Positions 8,423 through 18,427 of a stretch of 64,000 nucleotides of DNA are shown piece after piece. Source of the DNA: Gardnerella piotii (GTDB taxonomy: Bacteria > Actinomycetota > Actinomycetes > Actinomycetales > Bifidobacteriaceae); the NCBI RefSeq assembly GCF_003397585.1, contig NZ_QJUV01000001.1, positions 620,001 to 684,000 of the forward strand. Direction: 5' to 3'. The position numbers and the translations under genes are program-made. Below the pieces are notes generated by a model that was not told the origin of the DNA, ran no database searches, and saw only the letters and a program-made list of their open reading frames with translations. Position 1 is the first letter of the stretch. Each line of letters begins with the position of its first letter.

Positions 8423-10846
8423 GTGGTCTCTAAAGAGCAAGAGCAATATGATGCCGACAGTTTGACAGTGCTAGAAGGCTTGGATGCTGTAAGAAAGCGT
8501 CCAGGAATGTATATTGGCACTACAGACAGCCAAGGATTAATGCATTGCCTTTGGGAGATTATTGACAATGCGGTTGACGAGGCTTTAGCTGGAGCTTGTG
8601 ACCATATTGTTGTTACTCTTCACGATGATGGCTCTATTGAAGTTGCAGATAACGGTCGTGGCATTCCAGTAGACGTGGAGCCAAAAACAAAGCTTACAGG
8701 CGTTGAAGTTGTTTTAACTAAGCTTCATGCTGGAGCAAAGTTTGGTAACGCTTCATACAACGCTGCAGGCGGTTTGCATGGCGTTGGATCTTCTGTTGTA
8801 AACGCGTTGAGTTTGAGATTAGACGTAGAAGTAGATAGAGACGGAAAAACGCATCATATGGCTTTTCATCAGGGGCATCCTGGTGTGTATAGCGATGCAG
8901 ATCCAGAAAATCCGTCTCCAGCTTCTCCGTTTAAGCGCACGCGTAAGAACAAGCCTACTGAATTAGAGATTATTGGCACAGTTTCGCCAAAAACTACCGG
9001 TACTCGAGTTCGATATTGGGCAGATCCCGAGATTTTTAATTCAACAGCTCGCTTTAGTTACGAACAGTTGATTGATAGAGTTCGTCAAACGAGCTTTTTG
9101 GTTCCAGGCTTGCGAATTACTGTTATTGACGAGCATGTGCCAGAAGGCGAATTTAGCGATATTCAAGAAGTTGACAGTAGTTCTAGCGATGATGCGAATA
9201 TTGATGCGAATGCTGATGCGAATGATAGCGATTTAACAGATGATTTGACGTTTAAGGATGAATCGCAAGCAGCCGAAGATAGTGAATCTAATGAGATAGA
9301 TCAAACTGAATCGGAGTCAGAAGAAGCTGAATCAGATTACGAATCGGAAGCTGAATCGGAAGCTGAATCAGATAGGGAAATCGATAGCGAAATAGAAGAA
9401 TCCACCGAGCAATCTGTTGCAAATAGTGAGTCTGCTAGAGAATTGCAAAATAATCATCATCCTAGAGTTGTTGAATTTTTGCACAATGGTGGAGTAAAAG
9501 ATTTTGTTGACTTTCTTTCAAAAGGTCAAGCAATCTCCGATATTTGGCGAATTACAGGCCAAGACACTTACTTGGAAGAAACGCAAGCTGTTGATGCTGC
9601 AGGAGATTTGCATGCTCAACAAGTAACGCGTAAATGCGCTGTAGACATTGCAATGCGCTGGGTAAACGGCTACGATTCAACGATTGTTAGCTTTGTGAAC
9701 GTTGTTGAAACTCCTGGCGGAGGCATGCACGTAGACGGATTCTTGCAAGGATTAACTAAGCAAATCCGCAAGGCTGTTGAAGACAATGCTAGAAAGCTTA
9801 AAGTAAATCTTAAAGATTCAAACACTAAGATTGAGCGAGACGATATTCTAGCTGGAATGGTGGCTGTTGTAACAGTTCGCATAGCAGAGCCTCAATTCCA
9901 GGGTCAAACTAAAGATGTTCTTGGAACTGCTCAAGTTAAGCCAATCGTTACAAAAATGACGGATGCTCAATTCGGCGAGATGATTAGTGGGTCTAAGCGA
10001 GGATTCAAAGAGCAGTCTGCTAGAGTTTTAGAGAAAATTGTTTCCGAGATGCACGCGCGTATTCAAGCGCGTAAAACTAAGGAAGTTACTCGCAGAAAGA
10101 ATGCGCTTGAGTCTGCTTCTATGCCGCCGAAGCTTTCTGATTGCCAGCCTGGAAACGACGATGTTGCAGAGCTTTTCATCGTTGAGGGCGATTCTGCGCT
10201 TGGTACTGCAAAAGCTGCTCGAAACTCTGCTTTCCAGGCGCTTTTGCCAATTCGCGGTAAGATTTTGAACGTTCAAAAAGCAAGTCTTGCGCAAATGCTC
10301 TCTAACAAAGAGTGCGCTGCAATCATTCAAGTTGTTGGAGCAGGGTCGGGCGCAAGTTTTGATATTTCGCAAGCGCGTTATAACAAGATTGTTATGATGA
10401 CCGATGCAGATGTTGACGGCGCGCATATTCGTATTTTGTTGCTAACGCTGTTCTATCGTTACATGCGTCCGCTTATTGAGCACGGGCACGTTTATGCTGC
10501 AGTGCCTCCGCTTCACAGGATTGCGCTCGCTGGAAAGCACAAAGGCGAGTATATTTACACGTATTCCGATGACGAATTGGCTGGAAAGCTTGATGACTTG
10601 CAAGCTAAGGGTATTGATTTTAACAGCGATATTCAGCGCTACAAGGGCTTGGGTGAGATGGATGCAGATCAGCTTGCAGACACAACTATGGACCCTAGAA
10701 CGCGAATGCTAAGAAGGATTCGTATGGAAGATGCTCAGCAGGCGAGCGAAGTATTTGATTTGCTAATGGGCGATGATGTTCCTCCGCGCAAGCAGTTTAT
10801 TGTTGATAATGCGGACGACTTTGATCGCTCCAAAATCGATACCTGA
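8423..10846 (+). CDS. parE: DNA topoisomerase IV subunit B (ParE; GyrB-like)
   Basis: ParE is the ATPase subunit that, with ParC, decatenates daughter chromosomes. Visible parts are the GHKL ATPase domain (IIDNAVDEALAG and the lid GGLHGVGSSVVNAL), the transducer domain, the TOPRIM domain (VEGDSALG, LPIRGKILNV, MTDADVDGAHI) and the C-terminal RYKGLGEMD block. At 807 residues it is longer than usual because of a Glu/Ser/Asp-rich insert at about 249-345 within the transducer region. GTG 8423 follows AAGGGG. I call ParE rather than GyrB from the rpoD linkage typical of Bifidobacteriaceae and from the partner parC in this window; sequence alone does not settle it. Confidence 0.88.
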   Translation: MVSKEQEQYDADSLTVLEGLDAVRKRPGMYIGTTDSQGLMHCLWEIIDNAVDEALAGACDHIVVTLHDDGSIEVADNGRGIPVDVEPKTKLTGVEVVLTKLHAGAKFGNASYNAAGGLHGVGSSVVNALSLRLDVEVDRDGKTHHMAFHQGHPGVYSDADPENPSPASPFKRTRKNKPTELEIIGTVSPKTTGTRVRYWADPEIFNSTARFSYEQLIDRVRQTSFLVPGLRITVIDEHVPEGEFSDIQEVDSSSSDDANIDANADANDSDLTDDLTFKDESQAAEDSESNEIDQTESESEEAESDYESEAESEAESDREIDSEIEESTEQSVANSESARELQNNHHPRVVEFLHNGGVKDFVDFLSKGQAISDIWRITGQDTYLEETQAVDAAGDLHAQQVTRKCAVDIAMRWVNGYDSTIVSFVNVVETPGGGMHVDGFLQGLTKQIRKAVEDNARKLKVNLKDSNTKIERDDILAGMVAVVTVRIAEPQFQGQTKDVLGTAQVKPIVTKMTDAQFGEMISGSKRGFKEQSARVLEKIVSEMHARIQARKTKEVTRRKNALESASMPPKLSDCQPGNDDVAELFIVEGDSALGTAKAARNSAFQALLPIRGKILNVQKASLAQMLSNKECAAIIQVVGAGSGASFDISQARYNKIVMMTDADVDGAHIRILLLTLFYRYMRPLIEHGHVYAAVPPLHRIALAGKHKGEYIYTYSDDELAGKLDDLQAKGIDFNSDIQRYKGLGEMDADQLADTTMDPRTRMLRRIRMEDAQQASEVFDLLMGDDVPPRKQFIVDNADDFDRSKIDT

Positions 10847-10915
10847 TTTTGTTATGTATTATTTTATGAAGGGGCGTTCGCATTGCAAATATGAAGAACT
10901 AGGTTGGGGAATTTT

Positions 10916-12100
10916 ATGATTAACCTTCTTCTTGCAATTATCTATTTAGCATTTATTAGCTTGGGTTTGCCAGATGCTCTTTTAGGATCTGCTTGGCCGA
11001 CTATGAGCCACGATATTGGCGCGCAAATTTCTTGGGCTGGCGGAATATCAATGGTTATTTCTGCAGGAACTATTGTGTCTGCTCTATTGAGTGACAGAAT
11101 AACTAAGCGATTTGGCGTAGGAAAAGTTACTTCTGTATCTGTTGCTTTAACTGCGTTGTCATTATTGGGTTTTTCTTTTGCGCCGAATTATCTTGTGCTT
11201 ATTTTTCTGGCAATTCCGTACGGACTTGGTGCTGGAGGAGTAGACGCTGCTCTTAACAACTATGTTGCTTTGCACTACGAAAGCCGTCATATGAGCTGGC
11301 TTCACTGCATGTGGGGTATTGGAGCTTCAGCTGGGCCTTACGTTATGGGTTTTGCGCTTTCTGGCGGATTTGGATGGTCTGCAGGGTATCAATATATTGC
11401 TATTGTTCAAGTTATATTAACTGTAATATTGTTTGCAAGTTTGCCATTGTGGAATAATCGTAAATCGCATAAATTACTAAATCCTATTAAGATATCTAAA
11501 GAATATTCTAAAACGCTATCTTTTGCAGAAGTTTTGCGCATTCCTGGAGCTAAAAATATTTTTATAATGTTTTTCTGCTACTGCGCTATTGAACAGACTG
11601 CAGGATTATGGGCTAGTAGTTACATGGTTTTGCATGGGTCCGTTAACCACGTTGTTGCAGCGGGTTGGGCAAGTTTATTTTATGTTGGTATTACAGCAGG
11701 ACGATTTATAAGCGGATTTTTGACAATGCGTTTTAATGACGAAACCATGATTCGTCTTGGGCAACTAGTGATGATTTTAGGCATTATTGTATTGTTATTG
11801 CCATTGCCAAATCATATAGCATTGGTTGCAGGATTTGTGATTATTGGTTTAGGTTGTGCACCTATTTATCCATGCATTATTCATTCCACACCGCATTATT
11901 TTGGAGCTGATAAATCGCAAGCGATTGTTGGCGTGCAAATGGCTAGCGCATATATTGGATCAATGCTAATGCCTGCAATCTTTGGGTTTATTGGTCAAAA
12001 CGTGTCTATGTCTTTGCTGCCAGCATATTTGATTATTTTGCTATCTATAATGGCGTTTATGCATATGAAATTGATTCGGACTTGCAAAAGTTTAGTATGA
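10916..12100 (+). CDS. Major facilitator superfamily transporter
   Basis: About 394 residues, made almost wholly of hydrophobic segments consistent with 12 transmembrane helices and a central cytoplasmic loop (about 185-200, KSHKLLNPIK). The loop between helices 2 and 3 carries the MFS-like SDRITKRFGVGK. The substrate is not evident; the start GLPDALLGSAWP recalls MFS members of the fucose/sugar permease branch. The ATG at 10916 is preferred over the upstream in-frame TTG at 10904 because GGGGA sits right before it. It lies 69 bp after parE on the same strand but is probably functionally unrelated. Confidence 0.85.
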   Translation: MINLLLAIIYLAFISLGLPDALLGSAWPTMSHDIGAQISWAGGISMVISAGTIVSALLSDRITKRFGVGKVTSVSVALTALSLLGFSFAPNYLVLIFLAIPYGLGAGGVDAALNNYVALHYESRHMSWLHCMWGIGASAGPYVMGFALSGGFGWSAGYQYIAIVQVILTVILFASLPLWNNRKSHKLLNPIKISKEYSKTLSFAEVLRIPGAKNIFIMFFCYCAIEQTAGLWASSYMVLHGSVNHVVAAGWASLFYVGITAGRFISGFLTMRFNDETMIRLGQLVMILGIIVLLLPLPNHIALVAGFVIIGLGCAPIYPCIIHSTPHYFGADKSQAIVGVQMASAYIGSMLMPAIFGFIGQNVSMSLLPAYLIILLSIMAFMHMKLIRTCKSLV

Positions 12101-12154
12101 AAATATTTTTGTGTGATTGTTTGCTGGTTTTGGTTTAAGATTTATTAAGATTAT

Positions 12155-12203
12155 TGTGAGTTTAGTTACATTTTATTGCTATTGAAAGTATAAGTTGTAG
12201 AAT
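12155..12203 (+). promoter_or_regulatory. Candidate promoter region of the LPXTG surface protein gene
   Basis: TTGCTA (12176-12181) and TAGAAT (12198-12203) are 16 bp apart. Just upstream, TGTGAGTTTAGTTACA (12155-12170) matches the CRP/GlxR-type box TGTGANNTANNTCACA at all but two defined positions. Both calls are by eye and weak. Confidence 0.35.
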
Positions 12204-12297
12204 ATGTGAAGATTCAAACTAATACTGTTAAGCACATGTATTATATTTGTTTTAATCGCTAATAATTTTAGAAGAGTTGGTTTTGCACGAGGAAAAA

Positions 12298-12483
12298 ATG
12301 AGTAAGAGAACTAATATAATTTTGACTAGCGCTATGATGGGTATTGCTACTGCTGCGTGTGCTTTTTGCGTAGCGCAAAGTGCGAATGCTGCTGAAACTT
12401 CAACTGCTTCTGGTGTTACTACGACTGTAAATTCTTCTGCGGTAGATTCTAAAACATCCATTGGGGGGGGGGGCTTTAGATAG
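12298..12483 (+). CDS. Phase-variable LPXTG surface protein: N-terminal OFF-frame fragment with signal peptide
   Basis: The ATG at 12298 has a good ribosome binding site (ACGAGGA). The first ~32 residues form a Sec signal peptide: basic MSKR, a hydrophobic core with several Ala, and a likely cut after QSANA. The frame enters an 11-G tract at 12463-12473 and stops six codons into or past the tract, giving only 61 residues. The rest of the protein continues in the next frame from 12461. With one G fewer (10) or two more (13) the two parts would fuse into one ORF of about 643 residues. I infer slipped-strand phase variation; a sequencing error in the homopolymer is the main alternative. Confidence 0.85.
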   Translation: MSKRTNIILTSAMMGIATAACAFCVAQSANAAETSTASGVTTTVNSSAVDSKTSIGGGGFR

Positions 12484-14230
12484 CACTTCCGTAAAACCTT
12501 CTGAAAGTATTAACTCTTCAAATTCTAACGAAACTGAAAAAACTAACGAAACTACAAAATATGCTAAATCTGCTAAAACTTCTGAATCTGTAACTGATAC
12601 TGAAAATTTTGAAACTAATAAGATTACGCAAACTCTTATAGATGTAAGCAATACTAATCTTCCAACAAGTAATCGTGGAAGTATAAATGTACATGAATCT
12701 GCAGAATCTAGGGAAGCTTCAAATGATTCAAGTAGCACAAATGATGCATCTTTAACTTGGACGCGTGACGACTTTAATATTTCTGCCGATGGTAAAACTG
12801 TTGGTGGCAGGAAAGATGTTTATCATCCTGAAACGAATGAAACAGTAAATGAATATGTGGATGGACTTAGCGCCAAAGGCAAGGAAAAGCTTAAGAAAAA
12901 TCATCACATAGTTATTCCTGAAGGTATTGAAGTTATTCATGAATGTGCTTTTACTGGAAGTGCAAAGCAGGTTGGGAATAAGCATGAACACATTGATGGC
13001 GAAACTTATATTGAGGGTGTAACTCTTCCGCAGTCTCTTAAGATTATAGAATATGGCGCTTTCGGTTGGAATAAAATTAAGGGAACTGTTGTTATTCCAA
13101 AAAATGTTATTTCAGTAAGCAATGCAGCCTTTGTTGCTAATGAAATTGAAAAAGTTGTGTTTGAAGGTGTAATTGATGGAACTGGCAAAGAGCATGATAC
13201 GGATGCTGACCCGTATTATCTTGCTGGAGTTGGTAGTGTTGCTTTCCAAGGTAATAAAATTTCTGAAATTGTTGTAAAAGGTAATTTAGGACAATATAAG
13301 TTTCGCTCAGGGGAAAATGATTCACCGTTTGACAATCAAAATCCTGGACCTTTTACTATTGAGGTAGGAGAGGAATATAAGCGCCCTATTACAATTACTC
13401 AAGAAAGCTCTGGTCATACAATCAGTGTTATGGAGGGTTTTGAGGAGAATGGGAATCCCGTAACGATTGACCGCTCGCCATATTTTAAGAAAAACTCTGA
13501 TGGCAAATATGTAGCAGTGAAGACTGGCACCCTTGAAGGTCAGTGTATATTTTATGATTTTGTTAATAATATGCCTAGGATGATTGGTAGATCGCACTTT
13601 ACCTACAACATTATTCCTAAGGCTAAGATCTACACTGTTACTTTTGTAAATGGCAATAATTCTAATTATGCTTCTGTGCAAGTTAAGGAAGGCAAAAGCA
13701 TAAGTGAAAACAGTGTTGCAGGTCAGATGATGCCATCGGCACCATCTAAAGAAGGTTATACTTTTGTAGAGTGGAATGCCGACTCTACAGGTAAGGATAA
13801 AAGCAAAATATTTACTGATCAAACTCCAGTAAAAAGTGATATGACGGTTTATGCTATTTATACACCTAAGCCAGCTCCTGCTCCGATTCCAACGCCTGTG
13901 CCAATGCCAACGCCAACGCCAGATACGACGCCAGATACAGATGAAGAGCAAACTCCAGCTCCAGATTCTACGTCTATTACAGATTTTGTTCCTTCGCATG
14001 TGCAAGAATATACAAAGAATCAAGATTATTCGTTTGATGTAAAGAAACAAGATGAAGCGCCATTGAAAATGCAGATTCAAGCTAATTCTGCTAAGCATTT
14101 GCCTGAAACTGGCTCTTCAGTGACTATGGCCATGAATTCTTTGTTTGCATCTGTGTTTGCAGGAATTTTCGTACTTGTAGGAGCTAGAAAATCACTTCGT
14201 AGCTATTCCAAGCATGCTCGCAAAAACTAG
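12461..14230 (+). CDS. Phase-variable LPXTG surface protein: main body, with BspA-type repeats and C-terminal sorting signal
   Basis: This frame holds the mature adhesin-like protein but lacks its own signal peptide, so the apparent TTG at 12461 is unlikely to be a real start. In order: a Ser/Thr/Asn-rich stalk (about 1-90), BspA-like leucine-rich repeats (about 130-240; HIVIPEGIEVIHECAF, LPQSLKIIEYGAF, VVIPKNVISVSNAAF), an InlB B-repeat-like module (about 390-470; VTFVNGN, GYTFVEWNAD, MTVYAIYTP), a Pro-rich wall-spanning region, and a sortase signal LPETG, hydrophobic helix and RKSLRSYSKHARKN tail. Expected fate is covalent attachment to peptidoglycan. Expression depends on the G tract at 12463-12473. 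Confidence 0.9.
   Translation: MGGGALDSTSVKPSESINSSNSNETEKTNETTKYAKSAKTSESVTDTENFETNKITQTLIDVSNTNLPTSNRGSINVHESAESREASNDSSSTNDASLTWTRDDFNISADGKTVGGRKDVYHPETNETVNEYVDGLSAKGKEKLKKNHHIVIPEGIEVIHECAFTGSAKQVGNKHEHIDGETYIEGVTLPQSLKIIEYGAFGWNKIKGTVVIPKNVISVSNAAFVANEIEKVVFEGVIDGTGKEHDTDADPYYLAGVGSVAFQGNKISEIVVKGNLGQYKFRSGENDSPFDNQNPGPFTIEVGEEYKRPITITQESSGHTISVMEGFEENGNPVTIDRSPYFKKNSDGKYVAVKTGTLEGQCIFYDFVNNMPRMIGRSHFTYNIIPKAKIYTVTFVNGNNSNYASVQVKEGKSISENSVAGQMMPSAPSKEGYTFVEWNADSTGKDKSKIFTDQTPVKSDMTVYAIYTPKPAPAPIPTPVPMPTPTPDTTPDTDEEQTPAPDSTSITDFVPSHVQEYTKNQDYSFDVKKQDEAPLKMQIQANSAKHLPETGSSVTMAMNSLFASVFAGIFVLVGARKSLRSYSKHARKN
12463..12473 (+). repeat. Poly-G tract (11 G), putative contingency locus
   Basis: Eleven consecutive G lie inside the 5' coding region of the surface protein. 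Frame arithmetic: 10 or 13 G joins the signal peptide to the LPXTG body; 11 gives a stop after GGGGFR; 12 gives a stop after CTT. So about one in three lengths is ON. Confidence 0.92.
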
Positions 14231-14296
14231 TTACGAAAATCGCAGCTATAGCATACGTTGAAACAATGGCATAAATGGCGTAACTACACAACGTAA

Positions 14297-16981
14297 CTAA
14301 CCAATATGCGCAATAGGGGAGACTAGCTCGGTTCCCGAAGCATCCCTTCGCATATCTGGCTTAGGTAGCTCTACATTTGCTCCACGTTGTGTAGTCGCGT
14401 AAAGCGGATAGTTTCCAACGTATGCATGCAAAAGTGTATTTTGACCCTTAAGGAATCGCTGCGATCGCACGCCTCCCGTGCCGCGACCCTTTGTAGGGTA
14501 CATTTCTAGCGGCGTAATCTTTGCAGCTCCGTTTTCTGTTCCAGCAAGCGCGTCGCTGTCTCCAGCAAGAGTGAAAACTACGCTTCCAGAAGCAGAAAAT
14601 AGTCCGTTTTGCCCTTCTTCGTAGTTCCACTCAACGTCATTTTTAGCAACTACAGCAAAAGCAGAAACAACGCATCCTTCGTTAAGCCTAATTCCTGCCA
14701 TTCCAGCAGAGCTTCGCCCTTGTGCGCGCACTTGCTTTGCGTCGAATGTAAGTAGGGAAGAGTCGCTGCTTATAAACACAATCCTGTCTTCGTCTTTTGC
14801 AAGTGCTGCTCCGATTACTGAATCATTATCTTTTAAGTCAATAATGCTCCAGGAATCCATTGTTGTTGGCGATTCAAAATTCCATCGTTTTACAACGCCA
14901 TTATTTGTTCCGATTGCAAGAGGAATTTTAGAAGATGTAGGAGTTTTAGAATCATCGCTTAATGCAATAGCAGCTACGACTTTTTCTCCTCTAATCGGGT
15001 CTGTGCTTTGAGTGGAAGTTAGCAATTCGTTTGCTTTAACTCCATTAGAAAGCGATTCTAAAACGTCTTCGTTTCCTTGATTTAAGTGTGGTAAATCTGC
15101 AACATGCGCTATTACTAATCGACCTGCGGATGTTATTAAAGCGTAGTTTGCGCGAGTTGTTGTTTCAAACACGCTTAAGCATGGAGTGTCAAAAACATTT
15201 GAAGAATGTGATTGCCATCTATTAAATGTTTCAACGCTTGTTCTTGCTATAAGTCCAGACGTGCTCAAAGCTACAGCGCACGGATCGTCGCTTAATTGCA
15301 AAGCTATTGCAGAAGCATCGCTGCTCCCAGACTTTTTGGCGGCCAGAGCAGCTGCTGCAACGTCTGCTTGAGTGCTTGTAATCTTATTTGCTGCAATAAC
15401 TGCATCCATTGCTAAATCATTGTTTGCAACTTTAGTGTTTTTAGTGCAAACAGGCGTAAAGCTGCCGTCTTCTTGCTCGTCTAAAAGAATCGTTCTGCGA
15501 GGAGTATCCCACTGTTTTACAGCGTAATCCATCTCTGCAATCACAACTTTGTCTAACTGATTTGCAGAGCTTAGAATCTCGTTAAGTTCATCTATTTTTT
15601 GCAATAAGTCGTTTTTTTCGCCTTCTAGCTCGATTCGACTCATTTTTGTAAGTCTTCTAAGCCTTAAGTCAAGAATGTATTGCGCTTGAATCTCGTCTAA
15701 ATCAAATACGCTAATAAGCTTTGATTTAGCGGTTTCTGCATCTTCGGAAGACCTAATTACTTGAATCACTTCGTCAATGTCTAGCATTGCAAGAAGTAAG
15801 CCTTCTACAAGGTGCAATCTTTCTTTGGCTTTATTTAGCCTAAATTCGCTGCGTCTTCTAATAACGGTTCTTCTGTGCGAAATCCACACGTCTAGAAGCT
15901 CGCGAAGACCCATTGTGTGCGGCCTGCCGTCTACTAGTGCAACGTTGTTAATTGTAAAGCTTTCTTGCAGCGGAGTGTGCTTAAAAAGTTGCGCAAGAAC
16001 AGCGTTTGGGTCGAATCCTGTTTTTATTTCTATTACGATTCGCGTTCCATTGTGCCTATCTGTTAAGTCGATTGCTCCAGATATTCCGTCTAGTTTGCGC
16101 GCTTTTATACCTTGAGATATGCGTTCGAGCACGCGCTCTGGGCCAACCATAAATGGCAATTCTGTAACAATAATCGCCTTTTTGCGTGCTGTAACGTTTT
16201 CAATATGCGTTTTTGATCTAGTTGTAAAAGCGCCTCTTCCAGTTTCGTACGCTTCGCGGATTCCGCTGCGGCCAATAATTATGCCGCCGCCTGGCCAGTC
16301 TGGGCCTGGAACTATTTGCATTAAATCGTCTAGAGTAGCATTTGGGTGCTTCATAACGTATTTTGCTGCAGCAACAACCTCTCCAAGATTGTGAGTAGCC
16401 ATGTTTGTAGCCATTCCAACTGCGATTCCAGAAGCTCCGTTTACAAGCAAGTTTGGTATAGCAGAAGGCAAAACTGTTGGCTCTTTTAGCTTATTGTCGT
16501 AGTTTGGCGCAAAGTCAACAGTGTCTTCGTTTATGTCTGCATTCATTCCAAGCGCTGCTGGAGCTAGTCGCGCTTCTGTGTACCTGGATGCTGCAGGGCC
16601 GTCGTCTAAGGAACCAAAGTTTCCATGACCGTCAACCAATGGTAGTCTAAGCGAAAATGGCTGAGCTAAACGCACCATTGCTTCGTAAATTGCGGAATCT
16701 CCATGCGGATGTAGCTTTCCCATCACTTCGCCTACAACGCGAGCAGACTTCATATACGCGTGATCTGGCGTAAGATTCATGTTTCCCATTTGGTACACGA
16801 TTCTGCGCTGTACTGGCTTCATTCCGTCTCTTGCGTCTGGCAATGCGCGCGCGTAAATCACAGAGTATGCGTATTCCAGAAAAGATTTGCTCATCTCTTC
16901 GTTAAGCGGCGTTTCAACAATATTCTCTTTAACCTTTCTAGGGTCGAAGGCTGCTTTTGTTGACTTGCTGCGTGAAGGCAT
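14297..16981 (-). CDS. parC: DNA topoisomerase IV subunit A (ParC; GyrA-like)
   Basis: ParC is the DNA-breaking subunit, which pairs with ParE. The active tyrosine is Y134 in [10 protein letters not shown]. The quinolone-resistance region [12 protein letters not shown] has Ser96 and Glu100, the wild-type residues in ParC numbering of other species, so no classical resistance change is seen there. The coiled tower region (about 370-470) and a C-terminal beta-pinwheel follow (about 540-894). Within the pinwheel the GyrA-box of true gyrases is not apparent to me, which favours ParC. Length is 894 residues. It is convergent with the LPXTG gene. The partner parE lies 3.5 kb away on the other strand. 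Confidence 0.88.
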   Translation of the reverse strand: MPSRSKSTKAAFDPRKVKENIVETPLNEEMSKSFLEYAYSVIYARALPDARDGMKPVQRRIVYQMGNMNLTPDHAYMKSARVVGEVMGKLHPHGDSAIYEAMVRLAQPFSLRLPLVDGHGNFGSLDDGPAASRYTEARLAPAALGMNADINEDTVDFAPNYDNKLKEPTVLPSAIPNLLVNGASGIAVGMATNMATHNLGEVVAAAKYVMKHPNATLDDLMQIVPGPDWPGGGIIIGRSGIREAYETGRGAFTTRSKTHIENVTARKKAIIVTELPFMVGPERVLERISQGIKARKLDGISGAIDLTDRHNGTRIVIEIKTGFDPNAVLAQLFKHTPLQESFTINNVALVDGRPHTMGLRELLDVWISHRRTVIRRRSEFRLNKAKERLHLVEGLLLAMLDIDEVIQVIRSSEDAETAKSKLISVFDLDEIQAQYILDLRLRRLTKMSRIELEGEKNDLLQKIDELNEILSSANQLDKVVIAEMDYAVKQWDTPRRTILLDEQEDGSFTPVCTKNTKVANNDLAMDAVIAANKITSTQADVAAAALAAKKSGSSDASAIALQLSDDPCAVALSTSGLIARTSVETFNRWQSHSSNVFDTPCLSVFETTTRANYALITSAGRLVIAHVADLPHLNQGNEDVLESLSNGVKANELLTSTQSTDPIRGEKVVAAIALSDDSKTPTSSKIPLAIGTNNGVVKRWNFESPTTMDSWSIIDLKDNDSVIGAALAKDEDRIVFISSDSSLLTFDAKQVRAQGRSSAGMAGIRLNEGCVVSAFAVVAKNDVEWNYEEGQNGLFSASGSVVFTLAGDSDALAGTENGAAKITPLEMYPTKGRGTGGVRSQRFLKGQNTLLHAYVGNYPLYATTQRGANVELPKPDMRRDASGTELVSPIAHIG

Positions 16982-17185
16982 AATTTTGAACTCCTTGAAG
17001 TGACTTACAAGCCTTTATAATACCAATTTATATGCACAAATGTTTGTTAAATGCTTATTTTCTTGCCATTTTAGTGGTGATTTTTCTGGTGATTTTAGTT
17101 GCGTTTTTCCTTGCGATTTTTCTTGCGATTTGAATCTAACTTTAGCGCTAACTCGAATTTCACTTTATATGTAGTCTTTTTTAAC

Positions 17186-17199
17186 TACAATGTAGCTTA
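17186..17199 (+). promoter_or_regulatory. -10-like element placing transcription start at or near the ATG (possible leaderless mRNA)
   Basis: TACAAT at 17186-17191 ends 7 bases before the ATG at 17199, with no ribosome binding site between. A weak TTTATA lies 16 bp upstream. This spacing predicts a leaderless transcript of the phosphodiesterase-like gene. Confidence 0.4.
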
Positions 17200-18416
17200 T
17201 GACTATTGAGATTCCACAATTGGATGACTTGTTGAAGTTTGTTGAAAATAGCAAAATTCGTGACGCATACAATAATCCTAAATTTGCTCTTCATCTATCT
17301 TCGATTCTTCCAGCTCTTAGTGCTTCTATAGGATCGCCAATTTGCACACAAATCCATAAAAACACTGATTCTTTGCGAGATTTGTTTGGGTTTCCTAAAG
17401 TAAAAAGTGCTGTTGTTGTGCTTGTGGATGGTCTTGGATATTGGAATCTTGCTATTAGAAAAGGTCATGCTCCATATTTGCGTGCTCTTCTTAACAACAG
17501 TGCAAACCAGCGCCCTATAACAACTTGCGTTCCTAGTACTACAGTTGCAGCAATGGCCACTTTTGGCACTGGAACTTGCCCTGGTCTTACTGCAATGACA
17601 GGATACACTCAAAAAAATCCTAAAACTGGCGCGTTATCTCAATTAATCCAATTTAGGGATGCTCCAAATCCATTAGATTTGCAGCGCCAGCCTACAATAT
17701 TCGAGTCGCTTTCTAGATTGGGTGTTAGAGCAAATCATGTAAGTCTTTCAAAATTTGAGGATTCTCCTTTAACTCAAGCAGCTTTTAGAGGGGCTAAATT
17801 TATAAGCGGAACAACTGCTAGAGCGAGAATTATGAACGCTGCAAATAGCACTAAAACGCCTGGTCTAACGTATTTGTATCTTAGGGATATAGACAAAATC
17901 GGTCACAATTATGGTTGGAAATCCGAGAATTGGGTTTCTATTTTTGAGCAGATTGATTCGCAGCTAAATCTTTTAAGAAAAAATTGCCAAAAAGGCACTT
18001 TGATTGTTATTACTGCAGACCATGGAATGATTGAGTCAAATCCAGATTTGAAAATAGATATTGCAAAAGATAGTCGTCTTACTAAAGGAGTTAAGCTTGT
18101 TGGGGGAGAGCCGCGTTCTGTTATGCTATACGCGGAAGATGGTGAAAATCCAGAAGACATTGCGTTAAGGTGGACTAATGCTTTGCAAGATAAAGCGCTT
18201 GTTAGAACTAAAGAGCAAGCTGTTAAAGATGGCGTTTTTGGGGAAGTTAGTTCGCTTGCGCTAAGCGTTATTGGAGATGTTCTTGTTCAAGCAAAGTCAT
18301 CTGTTACAATCGTTGATTCTAGAATCGAAACAGAAAAAGCCATGAACTTGCCGAGTGTTCATGGCTCTATGAGCGCAATGGAAATGGATATTCCGTGCTT
18401 AGTTGATATAGCTTAA
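17199..18416 (+). CDS. Alkaline phosphatase/nucleotide pyrophosphatase superfamily protein (phosphodiesterase-like)
   Basis: The 405-residue protein has the fold markers of the type I phosphodiesterase/nucleotide pyrophosphatase family: a first metal ligand in VVVLVDGLGYW (D77), a nucleophile Thr in VPSTTVAAMATFGTG, the IDKIGHNYGW block with Asp and His metal ligands, and ITADHGMIE with the second metal site. These enzymes use two zinc ions to cleave phosphate mono- or diesters. There is no obvious signal peptide, so it looks cytoplasmic. The substrate is unknown. It is convergent with sepH, 11 bp apart, and stands as a single gene with its own promoter. Confidence 0.85.
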   Translation: MTIEIPQLDDLLKFVENSKIRDAYNNPKFALHLSSILPALSASIGSPICTQIHKNTDSLRDLFGFPKVKSAVVVLVDGLGYWNLAIRKGHAPYLRALLNNSANQRPITTCVPSTTVAAMATFGTGTCPGLTAMTGYTQKNPKTGALSQLIQFRDAPNPLDLQRQPTIFESLSRLGVRANHVSLSKFEDSPLTQAAFRGAKFISGTTARARIMNAANSTKTPGLTYLYLRDIDKIGHNYGWKSENWVSIFEQIDSQLNLLRKNCQKGTLIVITADHGMIESNPDLKIDIAKDSRLTKGVKLVGGEPRSVMLYAEDGENPEDIALRWTNALQDKALVRTKEQAVKDGVFGEVSSLALSVIGDVLVQAKSSVTIVDSRIETEKAMNLPSVHGSMSAMEMDIPCLVDIA

Positions 18417-18427
18417 TTTACGCTAAA

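Noticed and set aside
13322-14098. 258-residue minus-strand frame opposite the LPXTG protein
   Set aside because: The Arg/Trp-rich composition comes from the complement of Pro/Thr-rich codons on the plus strand; no ribosome binding site.
14297-16981. Calling this gene gyrA
   Set aside because: The link with a parE next to rpoD and the lack of a clear GyrA box favour ParC; gyrB-gyrA usually sit near the origin. Some doubt remains.
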